This document shows positions 24,572-33,304 of a stretch of 64,000 nucleotides of DNA, piece by piece; the first letter of the stretch is position 1, and each line of letters begins with the position of its first letter. The DNA comes from CAWAYR01 sp050250955 (lineage in GTDB: Bacteria > Acidobacteriota > Vicinamibacteria > Vicinamibacterales > UBA2999). A program made the translations under genes and the position numbers. The notes beneath the pieces were generated by a model, which ran no database searches, had not been told where the DNA came from, and saw nothing but the letters and a program-made list of their open reading frames with translations. The DNA lies in NCBI GenBank assembly GCA_050250955.1, contig JBFWNR010000005.1, forward strand, positions 62,001-126,000, in the 5' to 3' direction.

Positions 24572-25618
24572 ATGCGCCGGACCGTGCTGCTGCGTGCCCT
24601 CGTCGCCCTGGCCATCCTCGGGCTGGCTCCGGCGAGCCTGCTGGTGGCCACCGAGCGGTCGGCTGCGAACATGACCGCGGCCGCCACCGGGTTCCTGGCG
24701 TCGCTCAGTGCGGAGCAGCGCCAGCAGGCCGTCTTCACCTACGCCGACAGCGAGCGGCTGAGGTGGAACTTCATCCCCAACGAGATGTTCCCCCGCAAGG
24801 GCCTCTCGTTCCGGACCATGACCCCGGCGCAGAAGGACAAGGCGCACGCCCTGCTCAAGTCCGGGCTGAGCCAGAAGGGCTACATGACGGCCACCGCCAT
24901 CATCGCCCTCGAGGACACGCTGCGGGCGATCGAGAACAGCCCGCGCTTCGCCCGATCGCCGCTCGACTACCAGTTCACCGTCTTCGGCACCCCGGGCAGC
25001 CGCGGCACGTGGGGCTGGCGGGTCGAGGGCCATCACCTGTCGCTGCACTTCGCGGTGGCCAACGGGCGCGTCGCCGCCACCTCGCCGACCTTCACCGGCT
25101 CCAACCCCGCCACCGTGAAGGACGGCCCGCAGAAGGGGCTGCGGGTGCTCGCTCCGCTCGAGGATCTCGGCCGCACCGTGATCGAAGGGCTCAGCGCCGA
25201 GCAGCGGACCGCGGCGATCGTCGCCGACGTCGCCCCGAACGACATCGTGTCGGGCAACAAGAACAACATCGGGCCGCTGGCGCCGGCCGGAGTCAGCGTC
25301 GGCCGCATGACGCCCGCGCAGCGCGAGTCGGTGCAGCGGCTGATCACCGCCTACACCTCGCTGATGGCCGACGACCTGGCCGACGAGCGGATGGCGCGGG
25401 TGCGCGCGGCCGGCCTCGAGCGGGTGACGTTCGCCTGGGCCGGGCCGACCTCGGTCGGCGCCAAGCACTACTACCGCGTCCAGGGCCCGACCTTCCTCAT
25501 CGAGTACGACAACACCCAGAACGACGGCAACCACATCCACGCGGTGTGGCGCGACTTTCAGGGCGACTTCGGCCGCGACGTGCTGGGCGAGCACCTGCGC
25601 GACGCCCACGGCCGCTGA
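24572..25618 (+). CDS. Secreted DUF3500 protein
   Basis: The 348-aa product has a signal peptide (about residues 1-27) and the DUF3500 pattern: FLASLSAEQRQQAVF, RLRWNFIPNEMFPRKGLSF, DYQFTVFGTPGSRGTWGWRV, and a C-terminal FLIEYDNTQNDGNHIHAVWRD. The late His-x-His and the conserved Trp/Gly blocks hint at a metal-dependent enzyme, but no member has a function known to me. It precedes the M28 peptidase by 28 nt and is likely cotranscribed. Confidence 0.82.
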   Translation: MRRTVLLRALVALAILGLAPASLLVATERSAANMTAAATGFLASLSAEQRQQAVFTYADSERLRWNFIPNEMFPRKGLSFRTMTPAQKDKAHALLKSGLSQKGYMTATAIIALEDTLRAIENSPRFARSPLDYQFTVFGTPGSRGTWGWRVEGHHLSLHFAVANGRVAATSPTFTGSNPATVKDGPQKGLRVLAPLEDLGRTVIEGLSAEQRTAAIVADVAPNDIVSGNKNNIGPLAPAGVSVGRMTPAQRESVQRLITAYTSLMADDLADERMARVRAAGLERVTFAWAGPTSVGAKHYYRVQGPTFLIEYDNTQNDGNHIHAVWRDFQGDFGRDVLGEHLRDAHGR

Positions 25619-25646
25619 CCGCCCGCGTATCGTCCAGAGGACCCGC

Positions 25647-27293
25647 ATGACGCCTCGCCTCTTCGCTCCGCTCCTGGCTGCGGTGGCCGTCGCCGCCTGC
25701 GCGCCGCCGCCGACCGGGGCACCGGCCGCCGCGTCCACGACGGCGCCCGCGCCGGTCGACGATGCCGCCTCCCGCTGGTTCGCCCACGTCGCCTTCCTGG
25801 CCGACGACGACATGCGCGGCCGCGAAACCGGCAGCCCCGAGCACCGCAAGGCCGCCGACTACGTCGCCGACCAGCTCGAGCGGGCCGGCGTCGAACCGGC
25901 CGGCATCGCCGGCTTCCTGCAGCCGGTGACCTTCCGCTCGCGGCGGATCGTCGAGGAGAAGAGCCGCCTGGCGCTGGTGCGCCGCGGCAAGGAGGTGCCG
26001 GTCGTCCTGGGCGACGAGGCCACCTTCAGCATGCGGATCGACGCCGCACCCCAGGTCGAGGCGCCGCTGGTCTTCGCGGGTCACGGCCTGGTGATCCCCG
26101 AACTGCATCACGACGACTTCGCCGGGCTCGACGTGAAGGGCAAGGTCGTCGTGCACCTCTCGGGCAGCCCGAGACACGTGCCCGGCCCGCTCAGCGCGCA
26201 CTACCAGTCGGCGGCCGAACGCTGGGGCGCCCTCAAGCGGCTCGGCGCCATCGGCACCATCACCATCCCGAATCCCCGGGCGATGGACGTGCCGTGGGAG
26301 CGCTCGGCGCCCAACCGGCTCAACCCGTCGATGGTGCTGGCCGACGCGACCACCGACGACACCGCCGGCGCGCAGGTGTCGATCGCCTTCAACCCGGCGC
26401 GGGCCGAGAAGCTGTTCGAAGGCTCCGGCCACACCCTGGCCGAGGTGCTGAAGGTGGCCGACGAGGGCAAGGCGCTGCCGCACTTCCCGCTGGCGACGGC
26501 GATGAAGGCGACCGTCGCCGTGGACTCCCAGCCGGTCGAGTCGCAGAACGTCGTCGGCGTGGTGAAGGGCAGCGATCCGGCGCTGGCCGACGAGTACGTG
26601 GTGCTCACCGCGCACCTCGACCATCTCGGCGTCGGCGCCGCCATCAACGGCGACGACGTCTACAACGGGGCGATGGACAACGCCTCGGGCATCGCCACGC
26701 TCATCGAGTCGGCCAAGGCGGTGGTGGCGGCCCGGCCGAAGCGCTCGGTGCTGTTCGTGGCGGTGACCGCCGAGGAGAAGGGCCTGCTCGGCTCGCGCTA
26801 CTTCGCCATCCACCCCACCGTGCCCAGGGGCAGCCTGGTCGCCAACATCAACATGGACATGTTCCTGCCGCTCTTCCCGATGAAGTCGGTGATGGTGCTC
26901 GGCCTCGACGAGTCGTCGCTCGGCGACGACATTCACGCCGTCGCACAGAGCCTCGGGCTGGCCGTGCAGAACGATCCCGAGCCGCAGCGCAATCGCTTCA
27001 TCCGCAGCGACCAGTACAGCTTCATCCGCGAGGGCGTGCCGGCGCTGGCGATGAAGGTCGGCTACGAGGAGGGCTCGCCCGAGGCGAAGATCGCCGCCGA
27101 CTGGACCCGTGAGCGCTACCACGGTCCCGGCGACGACCTGGCCCAGCCGATCGACCGCACCGCCGCGGTGCTGTTCACCGATCTCGTCGGCAAGCTGTGC
27201 GTGCAGGTGGCCAACCGCGCCGAGCGGCCCGAGTGGAAGGCGGAGAGCTTCTTCCGCCGCTTCGCCAAGCCGGCGCCGAACGCGACGAACTGA
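25647..27293 (+). CDS. Lipoprotein M28-family zinc aminopeptidase with PA domain
   Basis: The 548-aa product has a lipoprotein signal (residues about 1-18, AVAAC lipobox), a PA-like insert (about 120-260, with LVFAGHGLVIPE and GKVVVHLSG), and an M28 peptidase domain. Zinc/active-site motifs are HLDHLGVG, GAMDNASGIA, VTAEEKGLLGS, NINMDMF and a late ERYHGPGDD. These suggest a di-zinc exopeptidase acting outside the inner membrane. It ends a two-gene unit with the DUF3500 gene. Substrate preference cannot be deduced. Confidence 0.88.
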   Translation: MTPRLFAPLLAAVAVAACAPPPTGAPAAASTTAPAPVDDAASRWFAHVAFLADDDMRGRETGSPEHRKAADYVADQLERAGVEPAGIAGFLQPVTFRSRRIVEEKSRLALVRRGKEVPVVLGDEATFSMRIDAAPQVEAPLVFAGHGLVIPELHHDDFAGLDVKGKVVVHLSGSPRHVPGPLSAHYQSAAERWGALKRLGAIGTITIPNPRAMDVPWERSAPNRLNPSMVLADATTDDTAGAQVSIAFNPARAEKLFEGSGHTLAEVLKVADEGKALPHFPLATAMKATVAVDSQPVESQNVVGVVKGSDPALADEYVVLTAHLDHLGVGAAINGDDVYNGAMDNASGIATLIESAKAVVAARPKRSVLFVAVTAEEKGLLGSRYFAIHPTVPRGSLVANINMDMFLPLFPMKSVMVLGLDESSLGDDIHAVAQSLGLAVQNDPEPQRNRFIRSDQYSFIREGVPALAMKVGYEEGSPEAKIAADWTRERYHGPGDDLAQPIDRTAAVLFTDLVGKLCVQVANRAERPEWKAESFFRRFAKPAPNATN

Positions 27294-27337
27294 CGCTTCG
27301 GCTCTCTGCCGGCCTTCAAACGCTATCGCGAAGAGCC

Positions 27338-27427
27338 ACCGCGTCTGACGCCGCCTCCTTCCTCCGTCCTCGCAAGATCTCCATCCAATCATCTCGGACT
27401 CCGGAAGGAGGCAGCGCCAGACGCGGT
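27338..27427. repeat. 90-bp palindromic element, left copy
   Basis: Begins ACCGCGTCTG and ends CAGACGCGGT, with imperfect terminal inverted repeats of about 23 bp. An inverted, nearly identical copy lies at 28201-28290, on the other side of the gene at 27561. Confidence 0.85.
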
Positions 27428-27560
27428 GGGTGCGCCTTCGGCCTCCTCCCGCTTGATGTCCGACGAGTGCGCGGTCCGCTCAGAACGGGCGCCAGACCCG
27501 TGCCAGCCTTATCGAGGAAGATCTCGCGTCGGCTGCATTAGGACGTGAAGCAGCCGATGC
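27428..27560. other. Gap between the left palindromic element and the minus-strand gene
   Basis: No coding or RNA gene is apparent. It includes a short motif (CGTCGGCTGCATTAGGACG) that faintly recalls an integron attC arm, but no full attC structure could be built. Confidence 0.4.
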
Positions 27561-28031
27561 TCACAAGCAGATCATCCCTGAGGCGGGCAATCGTAGCGCT
27601 TCTGGGCGTTCAGCAAAGAGCGCCCGAACCGCTCGGATCATGGTGCGAAGACGGACGGCCTCAGGCCGCATTGAGCCACGGTCGAGCCACTGGATCACGG
27701 TTCGTTGACCATTCGCCTGAGCCTCGATGGTGAAGTCTGAAAGGGGCAGTTCTTCAACCATTGTTTCGTCGGCGGGCTTGAACACGCTCGGATACCCCCA
27801 CAAGTCCGCATCGACGACCAGGACGTACAGGCGGCGTCGATGCTCTGCCGTCAGGGATACCGTTGCCGTAAGTGTCTTACCGGGGCTGATCGTACGGGAG
27901 AACGTCGGACCCGTGGTGTCTATCGCTTCGTTCCAGCACTTCCCGAGGGCAATCTTGAGCACGAAATCGCGGGGCGGCTCACTCAATGCCTGAGACGCGA
28001 ACAGCACCGTCGCCGCGAACGCGAGCAACAT
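27561..28031 (-). CDS. Secreted protein of unknown function inside an inverted-repeat-bounded segment
   Basis: The 156-aa product from ATG 28031 has a signal peptide (MLLAFAATVLFASQALS) and then a soluble domain with single Cys and several Trp residues (GKCWNEAID, DADLWGYPSVF); no family was recognised. The frame extends 27 codons upstream, but that part is not signal-like. Composition is noticeably less G+C-rich than the neighbours, and the gene points against the surrounding plus-strand genes, which fits a horizontally acquired cargo gene between the two 90-bp inverted elements. Confidence 0.6.
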   Translation of the reverse strand: MLLAFAATVLFASQALSEPPRDFVLKIALGKCWNEAIDTTGPTFSRTISPGKTLTATVSLTAEHRRRLYVLVVDADLWGYPSVFKPADETMVEELPLSDFTIEAQANGQRTVIQWLDRGSMRPEAVRLRTMIRAVRALFAERPEALRLPASGMICL

Positions 28032-28339
28032 TGTGGCCTTCCAAACGAGCGTTAGACAATTCGGCGCAACACCCTGAACCTGCCGGTGCGTGTAGTGTAG
28101 CCGGTCACGCAATGGCGCCGTCGTCGCGGCATAGTGTCGTCATTCCGCTATGCTCTGTCGACGTAGTGTTCAGGCGAAGCCAACGCCGAGCTCTGCACGC
28201 ACCGCGTCTGGCGCGGCCTCCTTCCGGAGTCCGAGATGATTGGATGGAGATCGTGCGAGGACGGAGGAAGGGGGCTGCGCCAGACGCCGCTGTAGCGCTG
28301 ATTCAAACGAGTGGCGCAATGCGGCCCGGAGGAGGCATT
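28032..28339. other. Intergenic region with right palindromic element
   Basis: Contains the right copy of the 90-bp element (28201-28290). No further gene is supported. The last 40 bp carry the ribosome-binding site of the amidase gene. Confidence 0.5.
28201..28290. repeat. 90-bp palindromic element, right copy (inverted)
   Basis: Reverse complement of the element at 27338-27427 with only a few mismatches; begins ACCGCGTCTG. No target-site duplication is visible outside the pair. Confidence 0.85.
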
Positions 28340-29389
28340 ATGCCACCGCGACCCATGACCTCCAGCCTGCGCCTTCTCCTTCTCGCCCCGGCCGTCATGG
28401 CCGTGGCCGCTCTGGCCACCCCGTTCGCCCAGGCGCCGCGCACGCACCGGCTCGAGGCGACGCCGTCCACGGTGGCCTACGGCTACTACTGGAGCGAGGC
28501 GACCCCGGCGCTGCGCATCGCCTCGGGCGACATCGTCGACGTCGACACGCTGCTCACCAACTCGCCGGCCGGGCTCGAGAAGGCCGGCGTGCCGGCGGAG
28601 AAGGTCCAGGCGTCGCTGCGCCGGATCGTCGCCGAGGTGACCGGCGAGCGGCGCGGCCCCGGCGGACACATCCTGACCGGGCCGATCTACGTCGAGGGCG
28701 CCCGGCCCGGCGACGTCCTCGAAGTGAAGGTGCTGTCGATCGACCTGCCGATCGACTACGGCTACAACGGCTGCGCCGGCTTCCTCCCGGAGAACTGCGA
28801 CCGCGGCGTGCCGCAGAAGATCGTCGCGCTCGACCGCCAGGCGATGACCGCCGAGTTCTTCCCCGGCGTCGTCATCCCGCTGAAGCCGTTCTTCGGCAGC
28901 ATGGGGGTGGCGCCGCCGCCGGAGCTCGGGCGGGTGAGCAGCAATCCGCCCAGCCGCTTCGCCGGCAACATGGACAACCGCGAACTGGTCGCCGGCTCGA
29001 CGCTCTACGTCCCGGTGTTCGTGCCCGGTGCGCTCTTCGTCGTCGGCGACGGCCACGCGGCGCAGGGCGACGGCGAGGTCGACCAGACCGCGATCGAGAC
29101 CTCGCTGCGCGGGCGGCTGCAGCTCACCGTCCGCACCGGCGAGACCCTGAACTGGCCGCGCGCCGAGACCGCCACCGACTACATCAGCATGGGCGCCGAT
29201 CCGGACCTGACCGTGGCGACGCGCATCGCCATCCAGGAGATGATCGACTTCCTGGCCCGCACCCGCGGACTGACCAGGCACGAGGCGTATCAGCTGGTCA
29301 GCGTCGCCGGCCATGTCGCCGTGACCCAGCTCGTCGATCGGCCGACGATGGGCGTGCACGTCAAGGTGCCGAAGGCCATCTTTCGCTAG
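28340..29389 (+). CDS. Secreted acetamidase/formamidase family protein
   Basis: The 349-aa product has a signal peptide (ending LATPFAQAP) and FmdA/AmdA-like features: YYWSEATPALRIASGDIVDVDTL near the N-terminus, GHILTGPIYVEGARPGDVLEV, and GDGHAAQGDGEV, in which Asp/His are likely metal-binding. The family hydrolyses short amides such as formamide or acetamide; a periplasmic form is common in Acidobacteriota. GGAGGAGG a few bases upstream fixes the ATG at 28340. Confidence 0.85.
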   Translation: MPPRPMTSSLRLLLLAPAVMAVAALATPFAQAPRTHRLEATPSTVAYGYYWSEATPALRIASGDIVDVDTLLTNSPAGLEKAGVPAEKVQASLRRIVAEVTGERRGPGGHILTGPIYVEGARPGDVLEVKVLSIDLPIDYGYNGCAGFLPENCDRGVPQKIVALDRQAMTAEFFPGVVIPLKPFFGSMGVAPPPELGRVSSNPPSRFAGNMDNRELVAGSTLYVPVFVPGALFVVGDGHAAQGDGEVDQTAIETSLRGRLQLTVRTGETLNWPRAETATDYISMGADPDLTVATRIAIQEMIDFLARTRGLTRHEAYQLVSVAGHVAVTQLVDRPTMGVHVKVPKAIFR

Positions 29390-29424
29390 CGGCTCCGAAG
29401 AACCGCCTCGCTCCAGGGGCATCG

Positions 29425-29826
29425 ATGGCACTACTGGTAGGAACGCTGCTGGCCATCACCGTGGCGGTGTTCGCGCGGGTCGTCGGGCTGGACCGCGACC
29501 GCGCGTTCTATCCGACGGTGATGGTCGTCATCGCCGCGCTCTATGCGCTGTTCGCGGTCATCGGCGGCTCTACCCCGGCGCTGCTGCGCGAGATGCTGGG
29601 CGGCGCCGTCTTCGTCGCCGCCGCCGTCTACGGATTCAGATCCTCGCTCTGGATCGTCGCGGTGGCGCTGACCGCCCACGGTCTCTTCGACGTCGTTCAC
29701 GGCGGCGTCATCGACAATCCCGGCGTCCCGACGTTCTGGCCGGCGTTCTGCGGCGCCTACGACGTCACCGCCGGCGCGGTGCTGGCGTGGCTGCTGGCGA
29801 CCGGCCGCATTCGCGCGCGGGCCTGA
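29425..29826 (+). CDS. Small four-helix membrane protein (DUF6010-like)
   Basis: The 133-aa product has four hydrophobic segments and the pattern RDRAFYPTVMVVIAALYALFAV, then HGLFDVVHGG and a C-terminal WPAFCGAYDV. These fit my memory of the DUF6010 family. It lies 2 nt before the methyltransferase-like gene and is probably cotranscribed with it. Confidence 0.62.
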   Translation: MALLVGTLLAITVAVFARVVGLDRDRAFYPTVMVVIAALYALFAVIGGSTPALLREMLGGAVFVAAAVYGFRSSLWIVAVALTAHGLFDVVHGGVIDNPGVPTFWPAFCGAYDVTAGAVLAWLLATGRIRARA

Positions 29827-29828
29827 CC

Positions 29829-30290
29829 ATGCCCACCCTCGAGCACCGGATTCCGCCCCTGGTCGTCGTCGCGGTGGTTGCCGCCGCGATGTGGAGTGTC
29901 GCCGGGCTGGGACCGCGGCTGGGCCTGGCCCCGGGCCCGACGCTGTGGGCCGCCATCCTGCTGGGCACCGCCGGCGCCGCTTTCGTGCTGCTGGGAGTCG
30001 GGGCCTTTCGCGCCTCGCACACCACCGTCAATCCGCTCGACCCGGCGCGCGCCTCGGCGCTCGTCACCGGCGGCGTCTACCGCGTCACCCGCAACCCGAT
30101 GTATCTCGGCATGGCCTTGCTGCTGACGGCCTTCGCGGTCACACTGGCCGCCGTGCTGCCGCTGGCGGGTCTCGCCGTCTTCGTGGCCTTCATCACCCGG
30201 TTCCAGATCCGGCCGGAGGAACGGGTGCTCGCCGCCCGGTTCGGTGACGAGTACGCGACCTACGCGGCACGCGTGAGACGGTGGTTGTAA
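29829..30290 (+). CDS. Isoprenylcysteine carboxyl methyltransferase-like membrane protein
   Basis: The 153-aa product has four hydrophobic segments and the ICMT/PEMT-type motif GGVYRVTRNPMYLGMALLL near residue 80, followed by a C-terminal RPEERVLAARFGDEYATY. This is the S-adenosylmethionine-binding region of small bacterial ICMT-like methyltransferases. Substrate is unknown. It follows the DUF6010-like gene closely. Confidence 0.8.
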   Translation: MPTLEHRIPPLVVVAVVAAAMWSVAGLGPRLGLAPGPTLWAAILLGTAGAAFVLLGVGAFRASHTTVNPLDPARASALVTGGVYRVTRNPMYLGMALLLTAFAVTLAAVLPLAGLAVFVAFITRFQIRPEERVLAARFGDEYATYAARVRRWL

Positions 30291-30303
30291 CCAGGAGCAG
30301 CCG

Positions 30304-30735
30304 ATGCCCGCATCGCTCGGATTCGAAGTGGAACTGCCGCTGGACTTCGCCGCGGCGCTCACCGCGACACGTGAGGCGCTGAAGGCCGAGGGGTTCGGCG
30401 TGATCTCGGAGATCGACTTCCAGGCCGCGTTCAAGGACAAGCTCGGACGGGAGTTCAGACCCTACACCGTGCTCGGCGCCTGCAACCCGCCGCTGGCCTT
30501 CGCGGCGGTGAACGAAGATCCGGTGATCGGGCTGCTGCTGCCCTGCAACGTGACCGTGGAGGCGCAGGGCGACCACCGGGCCGTCGTCCGACTCGTCGAC
30601 CCGCGGACGATGCTGGCGGCAGCGCCGGCCGGCCTGTCGCCGACGCTGACCGCCATCGCCGAAGACGCCCACGGCCGCATCGAGCGGGTCGCCGCGGCGT
30701 TGCGGCGGACCGGCGACGACACCAGGGGTGTGTGA
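30304..30735 (+). CDS. DUF302 protein
   Basis: The 143-aa product shows the DUF302 pattern: ALKAEGFGVISEIDFQAAFKDKLG, YTVLGACNPPLAFAAV and IGLLLPCNVTV. No catalytic role is established for the family. It has no signal peptide, and its stop overlaps the ATG of the following methyltransferase by one base. Confidence 0.85.
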   Translation: MPASLGFEVELPLDFAAALTATREALKAEGFGVISEIDFQAAFKDKLGREFRPYTVLGACNPPLAFAAVNEDPVIGLLLPCNVTVEAQGDHRAVVRLVDPRTMLAAAPAGLSPTLTAIAEDAHGRIERVAAALRRTGDDTRGV

Positions 30736-31751
30736 TGACCGCACCGCTGACCCCCGAACACATCCTCCAGACCGGCCTGGCGTTCTGGCCCGCCAAGACC
30801 CTGCTGAGCGCCATCGAGATCGGCGTCTTCACCGAGCTGGCGCGCGGGCCCGAGGCGTTCGCTGCCCTCGGCGGCCGTCTCGGTCTGCACCCGCGATCGG
30901 CCCGCGACTTCCTCGACACCCTGGTCGCGCTGGGGTTCCTGCAGCGCAGCGGCGACCGCTACGCCAATACGCCGGAGACCGATCTGTTCCTCGATCGCGC
31001 CAAGGCGTCCTACGTCGGCGGCATCCTCGAGATGGCCAACCACCGGCTGTATCCGTTCTGGGGGCACCTCACCGAAGCGCTCCGCACCGGACGGCCGCAG
31101 AACGAACTCAAGGGCGGCGGCCCCGGTCTGTTCGAGACGCTGTACGCCGATCCGGCCCGGCTGAAGCAGTTCCTCGCGGCGATGACCGGCATCAGCCGCG
31201 GCGCCAATCTGGCGATCGCGCGCTCCGGCTTCTGGAAGGACTATCGCACCTGTGTCGACGTCGGCACCGCGCAGGGGGACCTGGCGGTGCAGGTGGCGCT
31301 GGCCAACCCGCATGTCACCGCCGTCGGCTTCGACCTGCCGGAGGTGGCGCCGATCTTCGAGGAGTACGTCGCCGGCGCCGGCGTCGCGGATCGCGTGACG
31401 TTCGCGCCCGGCAGCTTCTTCACCGACCCGCTGCCCGCCGCCGACGTCGTGATGATGGGGCACATCCTGCACGACTGGGACCTGCCGACCAAGAAGATGC
31501 TCGTCGCCAAGGCCTTCGATGCGCTGCCGGGCGGCGGCTCGCTCGTGGTCTACGAGTCGATCATCGACGACGAGCGCCGCCGCAACGCGTTCGGGCTGAT
31601 GATGAGCCTCAACATGCTCATCGAGACCGAGGGCGGCTTCGACTACACCGGCGCCGACTGCGCCGGGTGGATGCGCGAGGCCGGCTTTGCAGCGACCCGG
31701 GTGGAGCACCTGGTGGGGCCCGACTCGATGGTGATCGGCGTGAAGCCGTAA
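30735..31751 (+). CDS. SAM-dependent O-methyltransferase (plant-OMT/hydroxyneurosporene type)
   Basis: The 338-aa product has an N-terminal winged-helix dimerisation domain (residues about 10-85) and a C-terminal Rossmann SAM domain: CVDVGTAQGDLAVQ (motif I, somewhat altered), FDLPEVAPIFEEY, and MMGHILHDWDLPTKKMLV, whose HDW contains the catalytic His typical of this family. The acceptor is unknown, and no polyketide or carotenoid genes are nearby. The ATG at 30735 was preferred over the GTG three bases earlier. Confidence 0.85.
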   Translation: MTAPLTPEHILQTGLAFWPAKTLLSAIEIGVFTELARGPEAFAALGGRLGLHPRSARDFLDTLVALGFLQRSGDRYANTPETDLFLDRAKASYVGGILEMANHRLYPFWGHLTEALRTGRPQNELKGGGPGLFETLYADPARLKQFLAAMTGISRGANLAIARSGFWKDYRTCVDVGTAQGDLAVQVALANPHVTAVGFDLPEVAPIFEEYVAGAGVADRVTFAPGSFFTDPLPAADVVMMGHILHDWDLPTKKMLVAKAFDALPGGGSLVVYESIIDDERRRNAFGLMMSLNMLIETEGGFDYTGADCAGWMREAGFAATRVEHLVGPDSMVIGVKP

Positions 31752-31775
31752 GGCGTCCCGTCGAGCGCTGCCGTC

Positions 31776-32342
31776 ATGCGTCTGGTCCTGCCCGTGGCGA
31801 TCGCGATGCTGGCGGCGGGGTGCGCCGCCGACTCGCACGGCGTCGCGCCGTCGCCCGCCGCTCCGCGGGCCACGGCCTACGACGTCTACCGCGCCGTGCT
31901 CGGGACCCGCACCCCGGGCCGCGGCGAGGCGCTGGTGGTGCTGGACGAGACGACGACGTTCGCGTCCTGCTCGGCCCGCATCGGCGGCGGGGTCGGCGAC
32001 GAGTGGCGATCGGCGCTCGAGCACTACCACGCCGAGAACAGCCGTCCTGAACGGCTCGATCCGGGGCAGTGGCTGGGCCTGTCGACGGTGTTCATCAACC
32101 GCGCGCGCTTCGAGGCGCTGCTGAGTCCCATGCGCGGGTGGCAGGACTTCCATGCCGAGTATCCCGGTGGGGTGCTGCTCACCCTGTCGGCGGTCGGATT
32201 CGACCCCGACCGCACCCGGGCGGTCGTGCAGATCGGCACCCAGTGCGGGTTGTTGTGCGGCGAATGGCGGGACTACTACCTGGTCGGCCAGGGCGGCTCG
32301 TGGACGGTCACGCCGCTGCAGACCTGCCGCGCCATCGCGTGA
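31776..32342 (+). CDS. Lipoprotein of unknown function
   Basis: The 188-aa product begins with a lipoprotein signal and lipobox (MLAAGC, cysteine about residue 16). The remainder has no family I recognise; it contains paired cysteines (IGTQCGLLCGEW) and a WTVTPLQTCRAI end, suggesting a small disulfide-bonded domain. Confidence 0.65.
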   Translation: MRLVLPVAIAMLAAGCAADSHGVAPSPAAPRATAYDVYRAVLGTRTPGRGEALVVLDETTTFASCSARIGGGVGDEWRSALEHYHAENSRPERLDPGQWLGLSTVFINRARFEALLSPMRGWQDFHAEYPGGVLLTLSAVGFDPDRTRAVVQIGTQCGLLCGEWRDYYLVGQGGSWTVTPLQTCRAIA

Positions 32343-32397
32343 GCCACCGCTTGCGCGACGGTCCCGGCTTGGCGATGATCGCCGGCGGAGGGTGACG

Positions 32398-32766
32398 ATG
32401 CCATCGGTGGTCCGTATCGGCGTGGTCATGCTGGTGCTGTTCGCCGTGTGCCGGCCGAACCTGCAGGCCCAGGGGCCGGCCTGGAACCCGGCCGGCGAGC
32501 GTCTCCTCGCGCCGCCCGTAGCGGCGAAGAATCCCTACGCCCGACTGTTCCTGCTGCCCGGCCAGGCGGCCCCCACGACGGCGCCGACGCTCGCCGGCGC
32601 GCGGCCGGTGCCCGGGCGGACAGCGGTCGCTCCGGCGGTCGTGGTCACGTGTGGGACGCGGCTGATTCCGATCGACCCGGCGTTCGACGCCGGCATTCGC
32701 CGCCTGCCAGACGCCCACGCCCCTCGGCCCACCGTGCGTGCGGTCGAGCCGACGCTCTGCCGATAG
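32398..32766 (+). CDS. Short secreted protein of unknown function
   Basis: The 122-aa product has a signal peptide (about residues 1-24, ending NLQAQG) and then a Pro/Ala-rich region with two cysteines. The frame is open upstream, but the ATG at 32398 places the hydrophobic stretch at the N-terminus. No family recognised. Confidence 0.5.
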   Translation: MPSVVRIGVVMLVLFAVCRPNLQAQGPAWNPAGERLLAPPVAAKNPYARLFLLPGQAAPTTAPTLAGARPVPGRTAVAPAVVVTCGTRLIPIDPAFDAGIRRLPDAHAPRPTVRAVEPTLCR

Positions 32767-32769
32767 GTC

Positions 32770-33201
32770 ATGCGCACGGCAGGCCTCGCGCTCGCCGCGT
32801 TGGTCGTGCTCGTTTCCCGACAGCCAACCGACGACACCGCGACGCTCCTCGAGCTCGAGCGCCGCCTGGCGGCCGCCTGGGTGGCGGGAGACCGGGCGTT
32901 CATCGAGGGTCTGCTCGCCGACGACTGGTCGGTCACTGACGGCGCAGGCCAGGTGCTGAGCAGGTCGCAGGTGCTGATGGAGACGTTCGGCTCGGTCGAT
33001 CGGCGGATCGAGGCGATGGCGATCGACGACGTGCGGGTGCGGTTCGTCGGCGAGGTGGCCATCGTCACCGGCCGAAACCGCGTGACGGGCAGCTACCGTG
33101 GCCAGTCGGGCACCGTCGTGCTGCGATTCACCGACGTCTTCGCGCGTCGTGACGGCCGCTGGCAGGTCGTCGTCTCACACGGTTCGACGATCGCGCCGTG
33201 A
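32770..33201 (+). CDS. SnoaL-like/DUF4440 (NTF2-fold) protein
   Basis: The 143-aa product begins with a short hydrophobic signal, then LERRLAAAWVAGDRAFIEGLLADDWSV, the start typical of DUF4440/SnoaL-like proteins, and ends with VVLRFTDVFARRDGRWQVV, the family's closing strand. NTF2-fold proteins serve as enzymes or binding proteins; no catalytic residues identify its role. Confidence 0.8.
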   Translation: MRTAGLALAALVVLVSRQPTDDTATLLELERRLAAAWVAGDRAFIEGLLADDWSVTDGAGQVLSRSQVLMETFGSVDRRIEAMAIDDVRVRFVGEVAIVTGRNRVTGSYRGQSGTVVLRFTDVFARRDGRWQVVVSHGSTIAP

Positions 33202-33246
33202 TCGGTGTTCGCCGCCAGACTCGCAGCCGCAGGCGGCGCTGACCAG

Positions 33247-33299
33247 CCTCCGCTCTTCGAGCTACGGCGGTCCGCCGTAGCCTTGGCGAAGGCGGAAGC
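33247..33299. repeat. REP-like imperfect palindrome between convergent genes
   Basis: The core is CTACGGCGG-T-CCGCCGTAG (33262-33280), with imperfect pairing extending outward for most of the gap. It probably folds strongly in both transcripts and could act as a bidirectional terminator or REP element. Confidence 0.65.
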
Positions 33300-33304
33300 G
33301 CGCC

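Noticed and set aside
28040..28055. GTTAGACAATTCG motif resembling an integron attC core site near the isolated minus-strand gene
   Set aside because: The matching RYYYAAC partner and paired arms are missing at the expected distance, and the other gene end has only a faint likeness. The inverted 90-bp elements explain the boundaries better.
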